A DNA stretch of 58,386 nt, taken from contig JAKAJU010000183.1 of the NCBI GenBank assembly GCA_021813655.1, forward strand, positions 1 to 58,386, read 5' to 3'. The notes beneath the pieces are model-generated. The model did no database searches, had not been told where the DNA came from, and saw only the letters and a list, made by a program, of their open reading frames with translations. Below, piece by piece: positions 42,082 to 51,000 of the stretch. Each line of letters opens with the position of its first letter. The stretch's first letter is position 1. The position numbers and the translations under genes are program-made. This DNA is from Chloroflexota bacterium (GTDB lineage Bacteria; Chloroflexota; Limnocylindria; Limnocylindrales; CSP1-4).

Positions 42082-43224
42082 TCAGAGCGGGCGACCCGCG
42101 AGCCGGGCGCGCTCGCTGACCGTCCGGGCGACGGAGACACGGGACAGGAGCCCGACGAAGGTGCCGTCCCGGAGCACGGGCAGCGCATCGCGTCCCGACC
42201 TGTTGAGCTCCTCGAGAGCCGGCCACAGGGCATCTTCCGGGCCGAGCGCGCGGAGGTCGGCAAGGGCGGTCATCGCGTCCGCGACGCGCGTTCGCTGCCA
42301 GGCGTCACGTTTCAGCCGCCGGATGGTCCGAAGCCCGAGGACGCCCACGACGTTCCCGTCGCGTGCGACCGCGAACGCGTCCTGCTCGCCCGTCTCGAGA
42401 GCCTGCGGGGCGAACGTGTCGAGCGTCAGCGTCGGTGCGATCTCCGCCGGGTCGCCGTCCATCGCGTCCGCGACCCGGAGATCGCCGACGAGGTCGCGCA
42501 GCGTGGCCCGGCGCTCGGCGGCGATCGCGCCGGTCCGCACGAACCACCCGGCCATGATGAGGACGACGCTGTCCGCCACGTCCCCCGCGACCGCGACGAC
42601 GAACCCCGCACCGACGAGCACCAGGCCGACCGATCGCCCGACCCGCGCCGTCGTCCGCCGCGCGCGCAACGGGTCGCCCGTCAGGCGCCAGGCGATGCCG
42701 TGGACGATCCGGCCGCCGTCGAGGGGGTCGCCGGGCAGAAGGTTCGCCAGGCCGATGAGCGCGCTGAACCCGGCGCCGGCGACGAGCGCCTCGCGCACTG
42801 CATCGGCCGCAGCGCCCGCCACGGGAGTGGTGGCGACGGCGATCGCGACGAGAGCCAGCGCCACCAGGACGCTTGCCACGGGGCCGGCCAGCGCGATGAC
42901 GGCCTCGTCCGCGGCGCCGGAGAGCGGCCGGTCGCTCGCGTCCACGCCTCCGAAGAAGTAGAGGATCGACGGCCCGTAGGGGATGTGGCGCATGCGCGCG
43001 GCCGCGGCGTGCCCTGCCTCGTGGACGATGGCGCCGACGAGCGCCAGGACGGCCCCTCCGAGGCCCGCCGCCCAGGCGACGGCGGGATCCACGCCCGGGA
43101 CGACTGCCGGGAGCCGCGCGAGAGCGAGCATGGCGACGAGCACGGGCAGGACGACGACCCAGCTCACATGGAGCGTGATCGTCGCCCCGAAGAGGGCGAT
43201 GGAGGGGCTGCGGAGCGTGGGCAT
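42082..43224 (-). CDS. site-2-protease-family (M50) metalloprotease with CBS pair
   Basis: A 380-residue inner-membrane protease. The zinc site is [14 protein letters not shown] (HExxH), and the third ligand is in [15 protein letters not shown] (NxxPxxPLDGG-like). About six helices are followed by two CBS domains (residues about 245-370; [32 protein letters not shown]). This is the S2P-with-CBS class, which may sense adenosyl ligands or energy state. It shares one base with the next gene upstream (TGATG). Confidence 0.9.
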   Translation of the reverse strand: MPTLRSPSIALFGATITLHVSWVVVLPVLVAMLALARLPAVVPGVDPAVAWAAGLGGAVLALVGAIVHEAGHAAAARMRHIPYGPSILYFFGGVDASDRPLSGAADEAVIALAGPVASVLVALALVAIAVATTPVAGAAADAVREALVAGAGFSALIGLANLLPGDPLDGGRIVHGIAWRLTGDPLRARRTTARVGRSVGLVLVGAGFVVAVAGDVADSVVLIMAGWFVRTGAIAAERRATLRDLVGDLRVADAMDGDPAEIAPTLTLDTFAPQALETGEQDAFAVARDGNVVGVLGLRTIRRLKRDAWQRTRVADAMTALADLRALGPEDALWPALEELNRSGRDALPVLRDGTFVGLLSRVSVARTVSERARLAGRPL

Positions 43225-43940
43225 CAGGCCGGACCCGACCGCTTCTCGGCCGCCCGGCGCCGCGATCGCCCCAGGATGGCGACCACGACCGCGAAGGCGA
43301 GGATCGCGATCGCGAGCGCGATGGACGTCTCTGTCCAGAACGACTCGGGGAACAGCTGGACGAGGCGGTCGACCCGCGGGTCGAAGGTGTACGAACCTGC
43401 CGCGAAGAAGACCCGATGGAAGATCTCGAACGCCGCGTCGAAGAAGAGCGCCAGGAACGCGCCGGCGAGCATGACGCCCGCCGCGAGGCCGGCGGACCCC
43501 AGCGTGACTCCGCGCCAGAACGCGATGCGCCGCCGGTCGACGACCCACGCAGTCACGAGGGCGATCAGGGCGACGATGTCGACAGCGCCGAACGCGATGA
43601 CCACGCGCCGCACGTCGGCCATGTGGGCCGCCTCGGGCGGCGTGAAGACCGGCACGCCGCCGTTCGACTGTGCGAACGTCCCGGGGCCGAGGAAGACCTC
43701 CGCGATGACGGAGTCGGTCACCGAGCGGATCGTCGCCGCGTCCCACCCGGTCCAGAGGTCCACCGCGCTGCGACCCTGTTCGAAGCCGACCCAGACGGGG
43801 TTGAAGAACAGCGCGATCGCCGCTCCGATGATCACGAGGACGACCGCGACCCCCGCGACGGCGGAGAGCGCGAGATCCCGCGGGCGCGCGGCTGCGCTCG
43901 CGGCGAGGGACTCCGCGGGGGTCGTCGCGCCGCCCGTCAC
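43224..43940 (-). CDS. DUF1461 / TIGR01906-type integral membrane protein
   Basis: A 238-residue membrane protein with four helices and a large extracytoplasmic loop after helix 1. The helix-1 region LSAVAGVAVVLVIIGAAIAL and the loop with TDSVIAEVFLGPGTF resemble the DUF1461/TIGR01906 family, in which the first loop carries a conserved Phe/Trp-rich stretch; here FEIFHRVFF. The start is GTG at 43938-43940, overlapping the DUF4332 stop. Function is unknown. Confidence 0.75.
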   Translation of the reverse strand: MTGGATTPAESLAASAAARPRDLALSAVAGVAVVLVIIGAAIALFFNPVWVGFEQGRSAVDLWTGWDAATIRSVTDSVIAEVFLGPGTFAQSNGGVPVFTPPEAAHMADVRRVVIAFGAVDIVALIALVTAWVVDRRRIAFWRGVTLGSAGLAAGVMLAGAFLALFFDAAFEIFHRVFFAAGSYTFDPRVDRLVQLFPESFWTETSIALAIAILAFAVVVAILGRSRRRAAEKRSGPA

Positions 43941-44326
43941 TCGCCCTCGAGCGTGCGTGCCTGCTCCCACCACACCTCGACCACGCCCGGCTCCGGTGCC
44001 GGCACCTTCAGCTCCCGGGCCGCGCGCGCGAGCCGCGACTCGAGCGCGTCGAGCTCGAGATCTCTGATGCGGGAGACCCCGGCGAGGCGCGACTGGACGA
44101 AGAGGTCGTGCTCGACTGGCCCGAGACGCGGGAGGTTCAGGAGGTGCGCCTCGTCGCGCCACTCCAGGACGTCGTTCGTGCTCGCATCCACCTGGTCGCC
44201 GAGCGTCTGGCGTCGCGTCGGGGTCGCCGAGATCTCGAGCAGGAGGCCCGTCGTGAAGATGCCCTGCCTCTCGAGCCTCTCGAGGTGGATCGGCTCGATG
44301 CGGGTGAGCGCGGTGATGGGCGGCAC
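43937..44326 (-). CDS. DUF4332-like helix-hairpin-helix protein
   Basis: A 129-residue soluble protein of mostly helical sequence. It has ALTRIEPIHLERLERQGIFT, TGLLLEISATPTRRQTLGDQ and the HhH-like RLAGVSRIRDLELDALESRL. This resembles DUF4332 proteins, which carry two helix-hairpin-helix repeats and may bind DNA or protein. The GTG at 44324-44326 has GGAGGAACGAC upstream. It heads the operon that reaches etfA. Confidence 0.75.
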   Translation of the reverse strand: MPPITALTRIEPIHLERLERQGIFTTGLLLEISATPTRRQTLGDQVDASTNDVLEWRDEAHLLNLPRLGPVEHDLFVQSRLAGVSRIRDLELDALESRLARAARELKVPAPEPGVVEVWWEQARTLEGE

Positions 44327-44513
44327 GTGTCGTTCCTCCTGCCGGTCCAGCCGGTCCGGCCGTGGCCCGGATGATGCCACGTCGTGTGCTCCGGGTGCAG
44401 CGCCCGGTCCGGCCGGGGCCCTCCGGGGCTCCCTGGGGCCGAGGGCCCGCCGATCGCGGCGAGCCCTCACGCGTGACACGGCGCGGGGACAGGTCACGGG
44501 GATGGGTCGCGGC

Positions 44514-46019
44514 CTACCCCTTCGCAGCGCCGAAGACCGTGTAGTGCCAGCCCTTCTCGGCCTCGCCGTCGAGCTCCACCATGACGTGCTTGATCCGCGT
44601 GTACTCGTCGAACGAGTACCGCGACATGTCCTTGCCGTAGCCGGAGTGCTTGAAGCCGCCATGCGGCATCTCGCTCGCCAGCGGCAGGTGGTCGTTCACC
44701 CACACGGTGCCGAAGTCGAGCGCCTTCGCCGCGCGCATCGCCGTGCGGACGTCCTCGGTCCAGACGGACGAGGCAAGGCCATAGCGGCAGTCGTTCGCCA
44801 TGGCGAGGACCTCCTCCTCCGTGTCGAAGGGGAGGACGACGACGACGGGGCCGAAGATCTCGCTCTGGACGACCTCGGCCTTCTGGTCCTCCGTGTAGAG
44901 GATCGTGGGCCTGTAGAAGGGCCCCGACAGGCCCGGCACGGACGCGCGCTCGCCCCCGGTCACGACCCGGACGCCCGCCGCCCGCGCCCGCCGGACGAAG
45001 CCGTCGACGCGTTCGAGCTGGGTCTCGCTGATGAGCGTGCCCATGTCCGTGGACTCGTCCGTCGGGTCGCCGACGCGGACACCCTCCATGAGGTCGGTGA
45101 ACTTCGCGAGGAAGGTGTCCAGCACCTGCCGCTGGACGTACACGCGCGTCGCGGCCGTGCAATCCTGGCCGGCGTTCACGAGGCCGCCGGCGGTGGCCCC
45201 GCGCGCGGCCGCGTCGAGATCGGCGTCGGCGAAGACGATGAAGGGAGCCTTGCCGCCGAGCTCGAGGTGAGCCCGCTTGAGGTTCCCGCTCGCGAGGGCG
45301 GCGATCCTCTTGCCGGTCTCGGAGTCGCCGGTGAGGCTCACGATGTCGACGTCCTCGTGGGCGGCGATCGCCGCACCGACGACGTCACCACGCCCCGTAA
45401 CGACGTTGAACACGCCGTCGGGAAGGCCCGCCTCCTTCGTCATCTCCCCGAGGAGCATCGTCGTGAGCGGCGTGAGCGACGCCGGCTTGAGGACGACCGA
45501 GTTCCCGGCCGCCAGCGCGGGCCCGATCTTCCACGCGACCATCATGAACGGGTAGTTCCACGGGGTGATCTGACCCGCGACGCCGATCGGCTCGCGCCGG
45601 ATCATGCTCGTGTGGCCACCGCTGTACTCCGCAGCGGAGGCGCCCTCGAGGTGCCGGATGGCGGTCGCGAAGAAGCGCAGGTTCTCCGCGCTGAACGGGA
45701 TGTCGGAGTCGCGCCGGAGCTTGATCGCGGTCCCGGTCTGCGCGGTCTCCAGGGCCGCGATCTCCCCTACCCGCTCGTCGATCAGGTCCGCGAGCCTGTT
45801 GAGCACCGCGACGCGCTCCGGCACCCACATGCCGCGCCAACGGCCATCGGCGAAGGCCGCGCGCGCAGCGGCGACGGCCCGGTCCACGTCCGCGGAGGTT
45901 CCCGCGGGCACCCGCCCGATGACCGCGCCGGTCGCGGGGTTGCGGACGTCGAACCACTCGCGGCTCGAGGACTCGCTGGTCCTGCCGTCGATCCACATCG
46001 GGTAGTCGCTGGCCGTCAT
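44514..46019 (-). CDS. aldehyde dehydrogenase (gamma-aminobutyraldehyde/betaine-aldehyde type)
   Basis: A 501-residue NAD(P)-dependent dehydrogenase. It has TPWNYPFMMVAWKIGPALAAGN, LTGDSETGKR (coenzyme Rossmann loop), the general-base Glu in HLELGGKAPFIV and the nucleophile Cys in VNAGQDCTAATRVYV. NAGQDC with TAATR is usual in gamma-aminobutyraldehyde and related amino-aldehyde dehydrogenases. The neighbouring decarboxylase could supply the amine precursor, but no amine oxidase lies between them. AGGAGG lies about 14 bases upstream of the ATG. Confidence 0.9.
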   Translation of the reverse strand: MTASDYPMWIDGRTSESSSREWFDVRNPATGAVIGRVPAGTSADVDRAVAAARAAFADGRWRGMWVPERVAVLNRLADLIDERVGEIAALETAQTGTAIKLRRDSDIPFSAENLRFFATAIRHLEGASAAEYSGGHTSMIRREPIGVAGQITPWNYPFMMVAWKIGPALAAGNSVVLKPASLTPLTTMLLGEMTKEAGLPDGVFNVVTGRGDVVGAAIAAHEDVDIVSLTGDSETGKRIAALASGNLKRAHLELGGKAPFIVFADADLDAAARGATAGGLVNAGQDCTAATRVYVQRQVLDTFLAKFTDLMEGVRVGDPTDESTDMGTLISETQLERVDGFVRRARAAGVRVVTGGERASVPGLSGPFYRPTILYTEDQKAEVVQSEIFGPVVVVLPFDTEEEVLAMANDCRYGLASSVWTEDVRTAMRAAKALDFGTVWVNDHLPLASEMPHGGFKHSGYGKDMSRYSFDEYTRIKHVMVELDGEAEKGWHYTVFGAAKG

Positions 46020-46173
46020 CGCGACGGAACCTCCTGACTGGTGCCGGGGGACGCTCATCCCGCCCCGATCCGGGTCTCCCTGCCTGAGGCTCGTGACCCT
46101 GACCGTTCGGGGCCCTGCGCCGCTCTCCCAACACCGCGGCGCGGCCGCCCAGCATAGCGTGACGTTCAGCGCC

Positions 46174-47712
46174 TCACCCGCGGAGCCGAGCCGCCTCGGT
46201 GCGGAGGATCTCCCAGGCGCGGAGGACGTCGTCGCGCGTCGTGTGGAGGCTCCCGATGGCGACCCGGATGGTGAAGCGGTCGCGCAGCCGCGTGTGCGAC
46301 AGGAAGATCTCCCCCGTCGCGTTCGCCGCCTCGAGCAGACGCGCATTCAGGTCGTCGAGATCCGCACGGACCTCCGGGTCCTCCTCGCGTGCGGCGAGGT
46401 CTCGCGGCCTCGCCCGCAGGCAGACCGTCGAGAACGGCACGGGCGCGAGGAGCTCGAAGTCCGGGTCGGCCTCCACCGCGGCCGCCAGCTCCGATGCCCA
46501 TGCGCAGTGCGCATCGAGCCGCCGGCGGATCCCGTCGAGGCCGAAGTAGCGGAGGACGAACCACAGCTTGAGCGCGCGGAAGCGGCGACCCAGGGTCGGC
46601 GTGTACTCGTTGAAGTCGTGGACCGGGGCAGCCCGGTCGAGCGTGCGCAGGTACTCGGGCACCAGGCTGAACGCGCTCCGGAGCATCGGCATCCGCCTGG
46701 ACAGCAGGAGCGACGCGTCGAGCGGCGTGAAGAGCCACTTGTGCGGATTGACGACGATCGAGTCCGCCCTCTCCCATCCGGCGAACGGGCCCCGCCTCTC
46801 GGGCACGATGGCCGCGGCGCCGCCATACGCCGCGTCCACGTGGAGCCACAGCCCCTCGCGTCCGGCGATCGCCGCGATCTCCGCGACCGGGTCGATCGCC
46901 GTCGACGACGTGGTCCCGAGCGTCGCGACGATCGCGATGGGGCGCATGCCTGCCGCCCGGTCCTCGGCGATCGCCTCGGCGAGCGCGGTCACGTCCATGG
47001 CGAGCGAATCGTCCGTCTCCACGCGGACCAGCGCCTCACGGCCGAGCCCGAGCGTCATGCACGCCTTCTCGATCGACGAATGGGCCTCCTCCGACGCGTA
47101 GACGCGCAGCCGCGGGACCTCGACCCGGCCCGCGATCCCCCTGGCCGACGCGTGCACGCCCGCCGCCTCGCGCGCGGCGCCGAGCGCGATCAGCGACGAG
47201 GTGGACGCGGTGTCCGTGACGAGCCCGGAGAAGGCGGCCGGCAGCCCGAGCGCATCGCGGAGCCAGTCGACGACGACCTCCTCGAGCTCCGTCGCGACGG
47301 GCGACGTGCGCCACAGCATCGCGTTCGCGCCGAGCGCCGCGATCAGCATCTCCGCGAGGATCCCGGGGCCCGATGCCGTCGTCGCGAAGTACGCCATGAA
47401 GCCCGGGTGCTGCCAGTGGGTCGTGTTCGGCACGACGAGGCGGACCACGTCGTCCAGGATCGCCGCCACCGGCTCCGGCTCGGTCGGCGCCCTGGGCGCG
47501 AAGAGCCCGCGCAGGTCCCCGGGCTCGACGGGCGGGAACACCGGGAACCCGCGCACGTTCGCGAGGTAGTCGGCGATCTCGTCCACGGTGGCGTGCCCGG
47601 CCGCACGGAAGCGCTCGGGGTCCATGTCGCCGGTCCCTCGACGCTGCTCGTCGTCGAGCGTCTCGAGGCCGCGCGCAGGTGCGACGTCGCGGGGATCCTG
47701 GCTCGTGGTCAT
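46174..47712 (-). CDS. group II pyridoxal-dependent amino acid decarboxylase (aromatic type)
   Basis: A 512-residue PLP enzyme of the DDC/TyrDC family. Landmarks are HWQHPGFMAYFATTASGPGI, ANAMLWRTSPVATELE, the cofactor His in YASEEAHSSIEKA, the Asp of WLHVDAAYGGAAAIVPE and the Schiff-base Lys in VVNPHKWLFTPLDAS. The family decarboxylates aromatic or other L-amino acids to amines. It runs in the same direction as the aldehyde dehydrogenase, 154 bp upstream of it. Confidence 0.92.
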   Translation of the reverse strand: MTTSQDPRDVAPARGLETLDDEQRRGTGDMDPERFRAAGHATVDEIADYLANVRGFPVFPPVEPGDLRGLFAPRAPTEPEPVAAILDDVVRLVVPNTTHWQHPGFMAYFATTASGPGILAEMLIAALGANAMLWRTSPVATELEEVVVDWLRDALGLPAAFSGLVTDTASTSSLIALGAAREAAGVHASARGIAGRVEVPRLRVYASEEAHSSIEKACMTLGLGREALVRVETDDSLAMDVTALAEAIAEDRAAGMRPIAIVATLGTTSSTAIDPVAEIAAIAGREGLWLHVDAAYGGAAAIVPERRGPFAGWERADSIVVNPHKWLFTPLDASLLLSRRMPMLRSAFSLVPEYLRTLDRAAPVHDFNEYTPTLGRRFRALKLWFVLRYFGLDGIRRRLDAHCAWASELAAAVEADPDFELLAPVPFSTVCLRARPRDLAAREEDPEVRADLDDLNARLLEAANATGEIFLSHTRLRDRFTIRVAIGSLHTTRDDVLRAWEILRTEAARLRG

Positions 47713-47748
47713 GGCGGGGAGTCTACGCCGCGCGCCCCGGAGAACGCG

Positions 47749-47780
47749 GACACCCCCGTCGCGTAGGCGACGGGGGTGTC
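47749..47780 (-). terminator. strong hairpin downstream of the two small genes
   Basis: A perfect 14-bp stem: GACACCCCCGTCGC (47749-47762) with its complement at 47767-47780, loop GTAG. It lies downstream, on the minus strand, of the small genes at 47823-48155 and before the decarboxylase gene. Confidence 0.75.
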
Positions 47781-47822
47781 GGGTGAGCTGCGAGGGGGCG
47801 TCTACTCGGTGCGACGCGTCCC

Positions 47823-47978
47823 TCAGCGGCTCGTCGGTCGGCGCGTCACGCTCCGCCGGAGGAGGAGCTCGAGCGGGCGCATGCGCGCCGGTCGGCGGTG
47901 ATGGTTGCGGTCGGCTTCACGCTGGAGCTCGGCCGCCCTGTCCTTCGCAAGAAGGAGCGCGACGCTGCTGTTGAGCAC
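47823..47978 (-). CDS. 51-residue basic small protein
   Basis: A small gene with a very strong ribosome site: AAAGGAGGT six bases before a GTG at 47976-47978. The product begins VLNSSVALLLAKDRAAEL and is then rich in Arg, His and Pro, with a basic C-terminus (LLLRRSVTRRP). I know no family for it. It lies 57 bp downstream of the 39-residue gene, and both appear to come from the TTGACA promoter near 48257. Confidence 0.6.
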   Translation of the reverse strand: MLNSSVALLLAKDRAAELQREADRNHHRRPARMRPLELLLRRSVTRRPTSR

Positions 47979-48035
47979 CGCGGGACCTCCTTTCGGTCGC
48001 TGGTGCGCCCCCACGGACCGCGGGAGCGGGTGGTC

Positions 48036-48155
48036 TCAGATCCAGGGGCGGACGTCGTCCCGGAACGAGAGCCGGGAGTCCGCGCCGGCGGTGGTCGCAA
48101 GGCCGGCAAGGATCGCGAAGAGCGCGGTCCCGGCGATGATCACGATGATGCTCAT
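48036..48155 (-). CDS. 39-residue single-helix membrane peptide
   Basis: MSIIVIIAGTALFAILAGLA is a membrane helix, followed by a polar tail with SRLSFRDDVRPWI. The ribosome site is weak (GGACGGCACGCC before the ATG). It is too small for family recognition. It could be a regulatory or stress-type membrane peptide, or the hydrophobic part of a toxin-antitoxin-like pair. It diverges from the CGNR regulator gene. Confidence 0.55.
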   Translation of the reverse strand: MSIIVIIAGTALFAILAGLATTAGADSRLSFRDDVRPWI

Positions 48156-48228
48156 GGCGTGCCGTCCGTTTCCTGTCGTTCGAGCGGGTAACCGCTTGGA
48201 GCGCGTTGAGGGGTTATCTACAGTCCGC

Positions 48229-48257
48229 ACGATACCCCCTTGCGTATAACCTGTCAA
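48229..48257 (-). promoter_or_regulatory. promoter of the two small genes
   Basis: TTGACA (48252-48257) and TATCGT (48229-48234) lie on the minus strand 17 bp apart, the optimal spacing. Transcription would begin near 48222, about 67 nt before the 39-codon gene. It overlaps the oppositely directed CGNR promoter. Confidence 0.75.
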
Positions 48258-48268
48258 GCGGGTATAAG
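48240..48268 (+). promoter_or_regulatory. promoter of the CGNR gene
   Basis: TTGCGT (48240-48245) and TATAAG (48263-48268) are 17 bp apart. Transcription would begin near 48275, just before the ATG at 48279, giving an almost leaderless message. It overlaps the opposing TTGACA promoter, so the two compete. Confidence 0.7.
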
Positions 48269-48278
48269 GGGTTACCAG

Positions 48279-48971
48279 ATGAACAACCCGCTCCTCCCGG
48301 CCGACACGCCCGCCGACACGCAGCCCGCGGTGGTCGATCGGCACGGGCACATCGCTCCGATCGAGGACTGCCTCGAGTTCCTCAACACGGGCCGCCCGGT
48401 GCGGCGGAGGCATACGCACGAGTTCGGGGGCCCGACGGACGCCCTCGACTGGTTCTCGGCGCGAAACCTCCTCCACGACGACGCGCGACGGAGGCTCCTC
48501 GCCCGCTACGTGGCGGACCCTGCAGCGGGCGCGGCCGACCTCGAGATCATCCGGCGCACGCGCGACGCGATGCGCGGACTGCTCGAGGCCACGGTGCAGG
48601 GCCGGCCGGTGTCACCGACCGACCTGCGGGCCGTGAACAGGGCGCTGCGGACTCACTACGTCTACGTGCTGGTACCCGCGCCCGATGGGGTCTCCCTCGG
48701 ACACCAGCATCTCGGCGACCCGATCGGGGGCGCCCTGGGAAGGCTGGCGGAGACGCTCGCGCGCGAGCTCAGCCAGGGAACGCCTGAACGGCTCCGGATC
48801 TGCGAGAGCCCCGACTGCACGGCGGCCTTCCTCGACACCTCGCGGACGGGACGGCGGCGGTGGTGCGACATGGCGACGTGCGGGAACCGCGCGAAGGCCG
48901 CACGACACCGCGAGCGGCGGCGCCAGCTGGCTGCGACCGGCTCCTCGGGCGCGGTGGATCCGACCGCCTGA
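48279..48971 (+). CDS. CGNR zinc-finger domain protein (ABATE domain)
   Basis: A 230-residue protein. The N-terminal ABATE/DUF1470-like domain has CLEFLNTGRPVRRR and DALDWFSARNLL (residues about 30-75). The C-terminal CGNR zinc finger has RICESPDCTAAFLDTSRTGR, then RRWCDMATCGNRAKAARHR (residues about 175-220) with four Cys. Family members are thought to be transcription regulators. It is separated from two small genes by a repeat-rich divergent promoter and may control them and itself. Confidence 0.88.
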   Translation: MNNPLLPADTPADTQPAVVDRHGHIAPIEDCLEFLNTGRPVRRRHTHEFGGPTDALDWFSARNLLHDDARRRLLARYVADPAAGAADLEIIRRTRDAMRGLLEATVQGRPVSPTDLRAVNRALRTHYVYVLVPAPDGVSLGHQHLGDPIGGALGRLAETLARELSQGTPERLRICESPDCTAAFLDTSRTGRRRWCDMATCGNRAKAARHRERRRQLAATGSSGAVDPTA

Positions 48972-49117
48972 CCCGGGCGCGGGCCCGGCGCGACGGCGGC
49001 GGAGAGGACGCGGTCCGCTCGGTGCTGCCGGACTATGCTTGACCCGTTCCCGGTCGCCGCCTGCGAGCGATCCCGGCAGGCGCCACCCCCGCTCCGTGCG
49101 CCCCAAGGAGGTTCTCC

Positions 49118-49741
49118 ATGGCCGACGAGACCCAGAAGGCTCCCGAAGCGACCGCGCAGCCCGTCGAGTTCGTCGCTGCCGCCGTGGGCGACGAGACCGG
49201 CATCCAGGCAGCGGCCGCGATGACCGTCCAGGGCCACTCGGCGATCGTCGTCGCTCAGTTCGCCGACATGGACACCGCGAAGATCGCCTACGGCGCACTG
49301 CTCGACGCGGAGGCCAAGCGCGCGATCGACATCGACGGCGTCCTCGTCGTCGACGCCGACTACCAGGGCAAGGTCCACGTCCAGAAGATGACCGACCACA
49401 CGACCCGCAACGGGTTCCTGTGGGGAGCGGTCGCCGGCGCGGTCATCGGCCTCATCTTCCCGCCGTCGATCCTCGCGAGCGCCGCCACCGTGGGCGCGGC
49501 CGGGGCGATCGCGGGCAAGGCCGGCAACCTGCTCAAGCGGGGCGCCGTGGCCGACGAGCTCGCCGACGTCATCAAGCCCGGCACATCCGGGATCGTCGCA
49601 CTCGTCGAGATCACCGCGGTCCAGGCCGTGAAGGACACGATCCCCCAGGCGACCGATGTCAAGTCGGTCCCCGTGGACGACGCGACCGCCGACGCGGTCA
49701 AGGAGGCCGCGAAGGCGGCCGGTGCCGCGCCCACCGAGTGA
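49118..49741 (+). CDS. DUF1269 family protein
   Basis: A 207-residue protein with a short amphipathic start (MADETQKAPEATA), the DUF1269-type segment AIVVAQFADMDTAKIAYGAL, and a glycine-zipper membrane stretch (FLWGAVAGAVIGLIFPPSIL, then ASAATVGAAGAIAG). The C-terminal half repeats a ferredoxin-like fold. Function is unknown; these proteins are often stress-associated. The ATG has AAGGAGGTTCTCC upstream. A G/C terminator follows. Confidence 0.82.
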   Translation: MADETQKAPEATAQPVEFVAAAVGDETGIQAAAAMTVQGHSAIVVAQFADMDTAKIAYGALLDAEAKRAIDIDGVLVVDADYQGKVHVQKMTDHTTRNGFLWGAVAGAVIGLIFPPSILASAATVGAAGAIAGKAGNLLKRGAVADELADVIKPGTSGIVALVEITAVQAVKDTIPQATDVKSVPVDDATADAVKEAAKAAGAAPTE

Positions 49742-49777
49742 CGTGGTGCGGCCACGAGCCGCCCGGTCCCTGTCGCC

Positions 49778-49805
49778 GAGGCCCCGCCCGACCGGACGGG
49801 GCCTC
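49778..49805. terminator. hairpin between convergent DUF1269 and NAD(P)-binding genes
   Basis: GAGGCCCCGCCC pairs with GGACGGGGCCTC over 12 positions with one mismatch, loop of four. It lies between converging genes and can act in both directions. Confidence 0.65.
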
Positions 49806-49856
49806 GTGCACTCCCCTGTCGGGCGCCCCGGCGCCACACCGGGCGTGTCCGGGTCG

Positions 49857-50762
49857 TCAGCGCCCTGACCCGATCCCCTCGGCGACTTCGCCCGCGTAGT
49901 CCTCGACCGAGACGAGCGGCATCGGGATCTCCGCGAGCGTCGCCGTCATGTCGATGGCGTCGCCCTGCGCATAGCACTGCTGGAGGCCGGCGAACGAGCG
50001 GAGCATGTCGTTCGCGGCCGCTGCCTGCTGCGTCGCGAGCTCCGCGATCGGGACGTGTCCCACCGTCAACGTACGGCCGGTCCGGCGCTCGAAGATCCGG
50101 ACCGCGTCGTTCGGGGAGACCGCCGCCGGGCCGCCGAGCTCGAGGGTCGCGTTCCGCGCGAAGGGTGCGTCCAGGCTCCGGACGGCGAATCCCGCGACAT
50201 CGCGGATCGAGATCCAGCTGATCGGAGCCTCGCCCGAACCGAAGATCGTCACGCTCCCGCTCGCCGGATCGAACCCGACTGCCGGCGTCAGCCAGACCTC
50301 CATGAAGTAGCTCGGCCGGAGGACCGTGTAGTCCAGTCCGCTCTCCCGGACGTGCGCCTCCACGACGCGCTTCGTGTTCCGGAGCGGGAAGTCGCCCTCG
50401 ATGTTCCCGGAGAACGACATGTAGACGAAGCCGCGGGCGCCGGCGCGCTTCGCCGCATCGGCCAGCGCGATCGTCCCGTCGCGGTCGGTGGGGCCGATGT
50501 CGTTCGTGCCCGGCTCGTACGCGAAGGGCATCGCCGAGAGGGTCGAGATGACGGACTCGACGCCGACGCACGCCGCATCGAGCGATGCGCGGTCGCGGAC
50601 GTCCCCGATGACCGTCTCTGCACCCAGCGCCTGCAGCGCCGCGACCTTCGACGGGTCGGACGAGGCGCGGACCAGCGCCCGGAAGGGTATCCCCTGCCCT
50701 GCCAGCCGGCGGCAGATGTCGCTGCCGACGAGACCGGTCGCTCCGGCGATGAGGACTGGCAT
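49857..50762 (-). CDS. NmrA/SDR-type NAD(P)-binding protein
   Basis: A 301-residue atypical short-chain dehydrogenase. The nucleotide-binding motif is MPVLIAGATGLVGSDICRRL, followed by the NADP-type RASSDPSKV and the VIGDVRDRASL core. The catalytic Tyr-x3-Lys is not obvious. The family includes NAD(P) sensors and reductases of unknown substrates. The ATG at 50760-50762 has GGAGGG upstream. Confidence 0.85.
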   Translation of the reverse strand: MPVLIAGATGLVGSDICRRLAGQGIPFRALVRASSDPSKVAALQALGAETVIGDVRDRASLDAACVGVESVISTLSAMPFAYEPGTNDIGPTDRDGTIALADAAKRAGARGFVYMSFSGNIEGDFPLRNTKRVVEAHVRESGLDYTVLRPSYFMEVWLTPAVGFDPASGSVTIFGSGEAPISWISIRDVAGFAVRSLDAPFARNATLELGGPAAVSPNDAVRIFERRTGRTLTVGHVPIAELATQQAAAANDMLRSFAGLQQCYAQGDAIDMTATLAEIPMPLVSVEDYAGEVAEGIGSGR

Positions 50763-51000
50763 GTGACGACCCTCCGATGTGCCCGACGCCACGGCCGTGG
50801 ACCCGCCGTCACCCCGGGCCGACCGGCCCGGACGGGGGCGGGGTGCGTCGGCGCAGCATCGGGCGCGCCGCACGCCGGGGACAGGGCCGAGAGTCGCGAA
50901 CCGGACGCGAAGAACGGTGGCGGCGCTTGCGCGCCCGGAGGGTTGCGTGGATGGATCGCCGACCGCTCGCGACCCGGCCGCGTCGGCCCCCGGCCGTCCC

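Larger units (their letters stand above)
48186..48276. promoter_or_regulatory. four-copy GGTTAYV motif array in the divergent CGNR/small-gene spacer
   Basis: Copies of a GGTTA-type heptamer lie at 48187-48193 (GGTAACC, palindromic), 48212-48218 (GGTTATC), 48245-48251 (TATAACC, the reverse complement) and 48270-48276 (GGTTACC). Two are extended to GGGGTTAYC (48210-48218 and 48268-48276). They surround both promoters. I infer a binding array for one protein, plausibly the CGNR protein itself. Confidence 0.6.

Noticed and set aside
43416..46037. An 873-codon plus-strand frame over the DUF1461, DUF4332 and aldehyde dehydrogenase genes
   Set aside because: It runs antisense through three recognised minus-strand genes and shows no motif.
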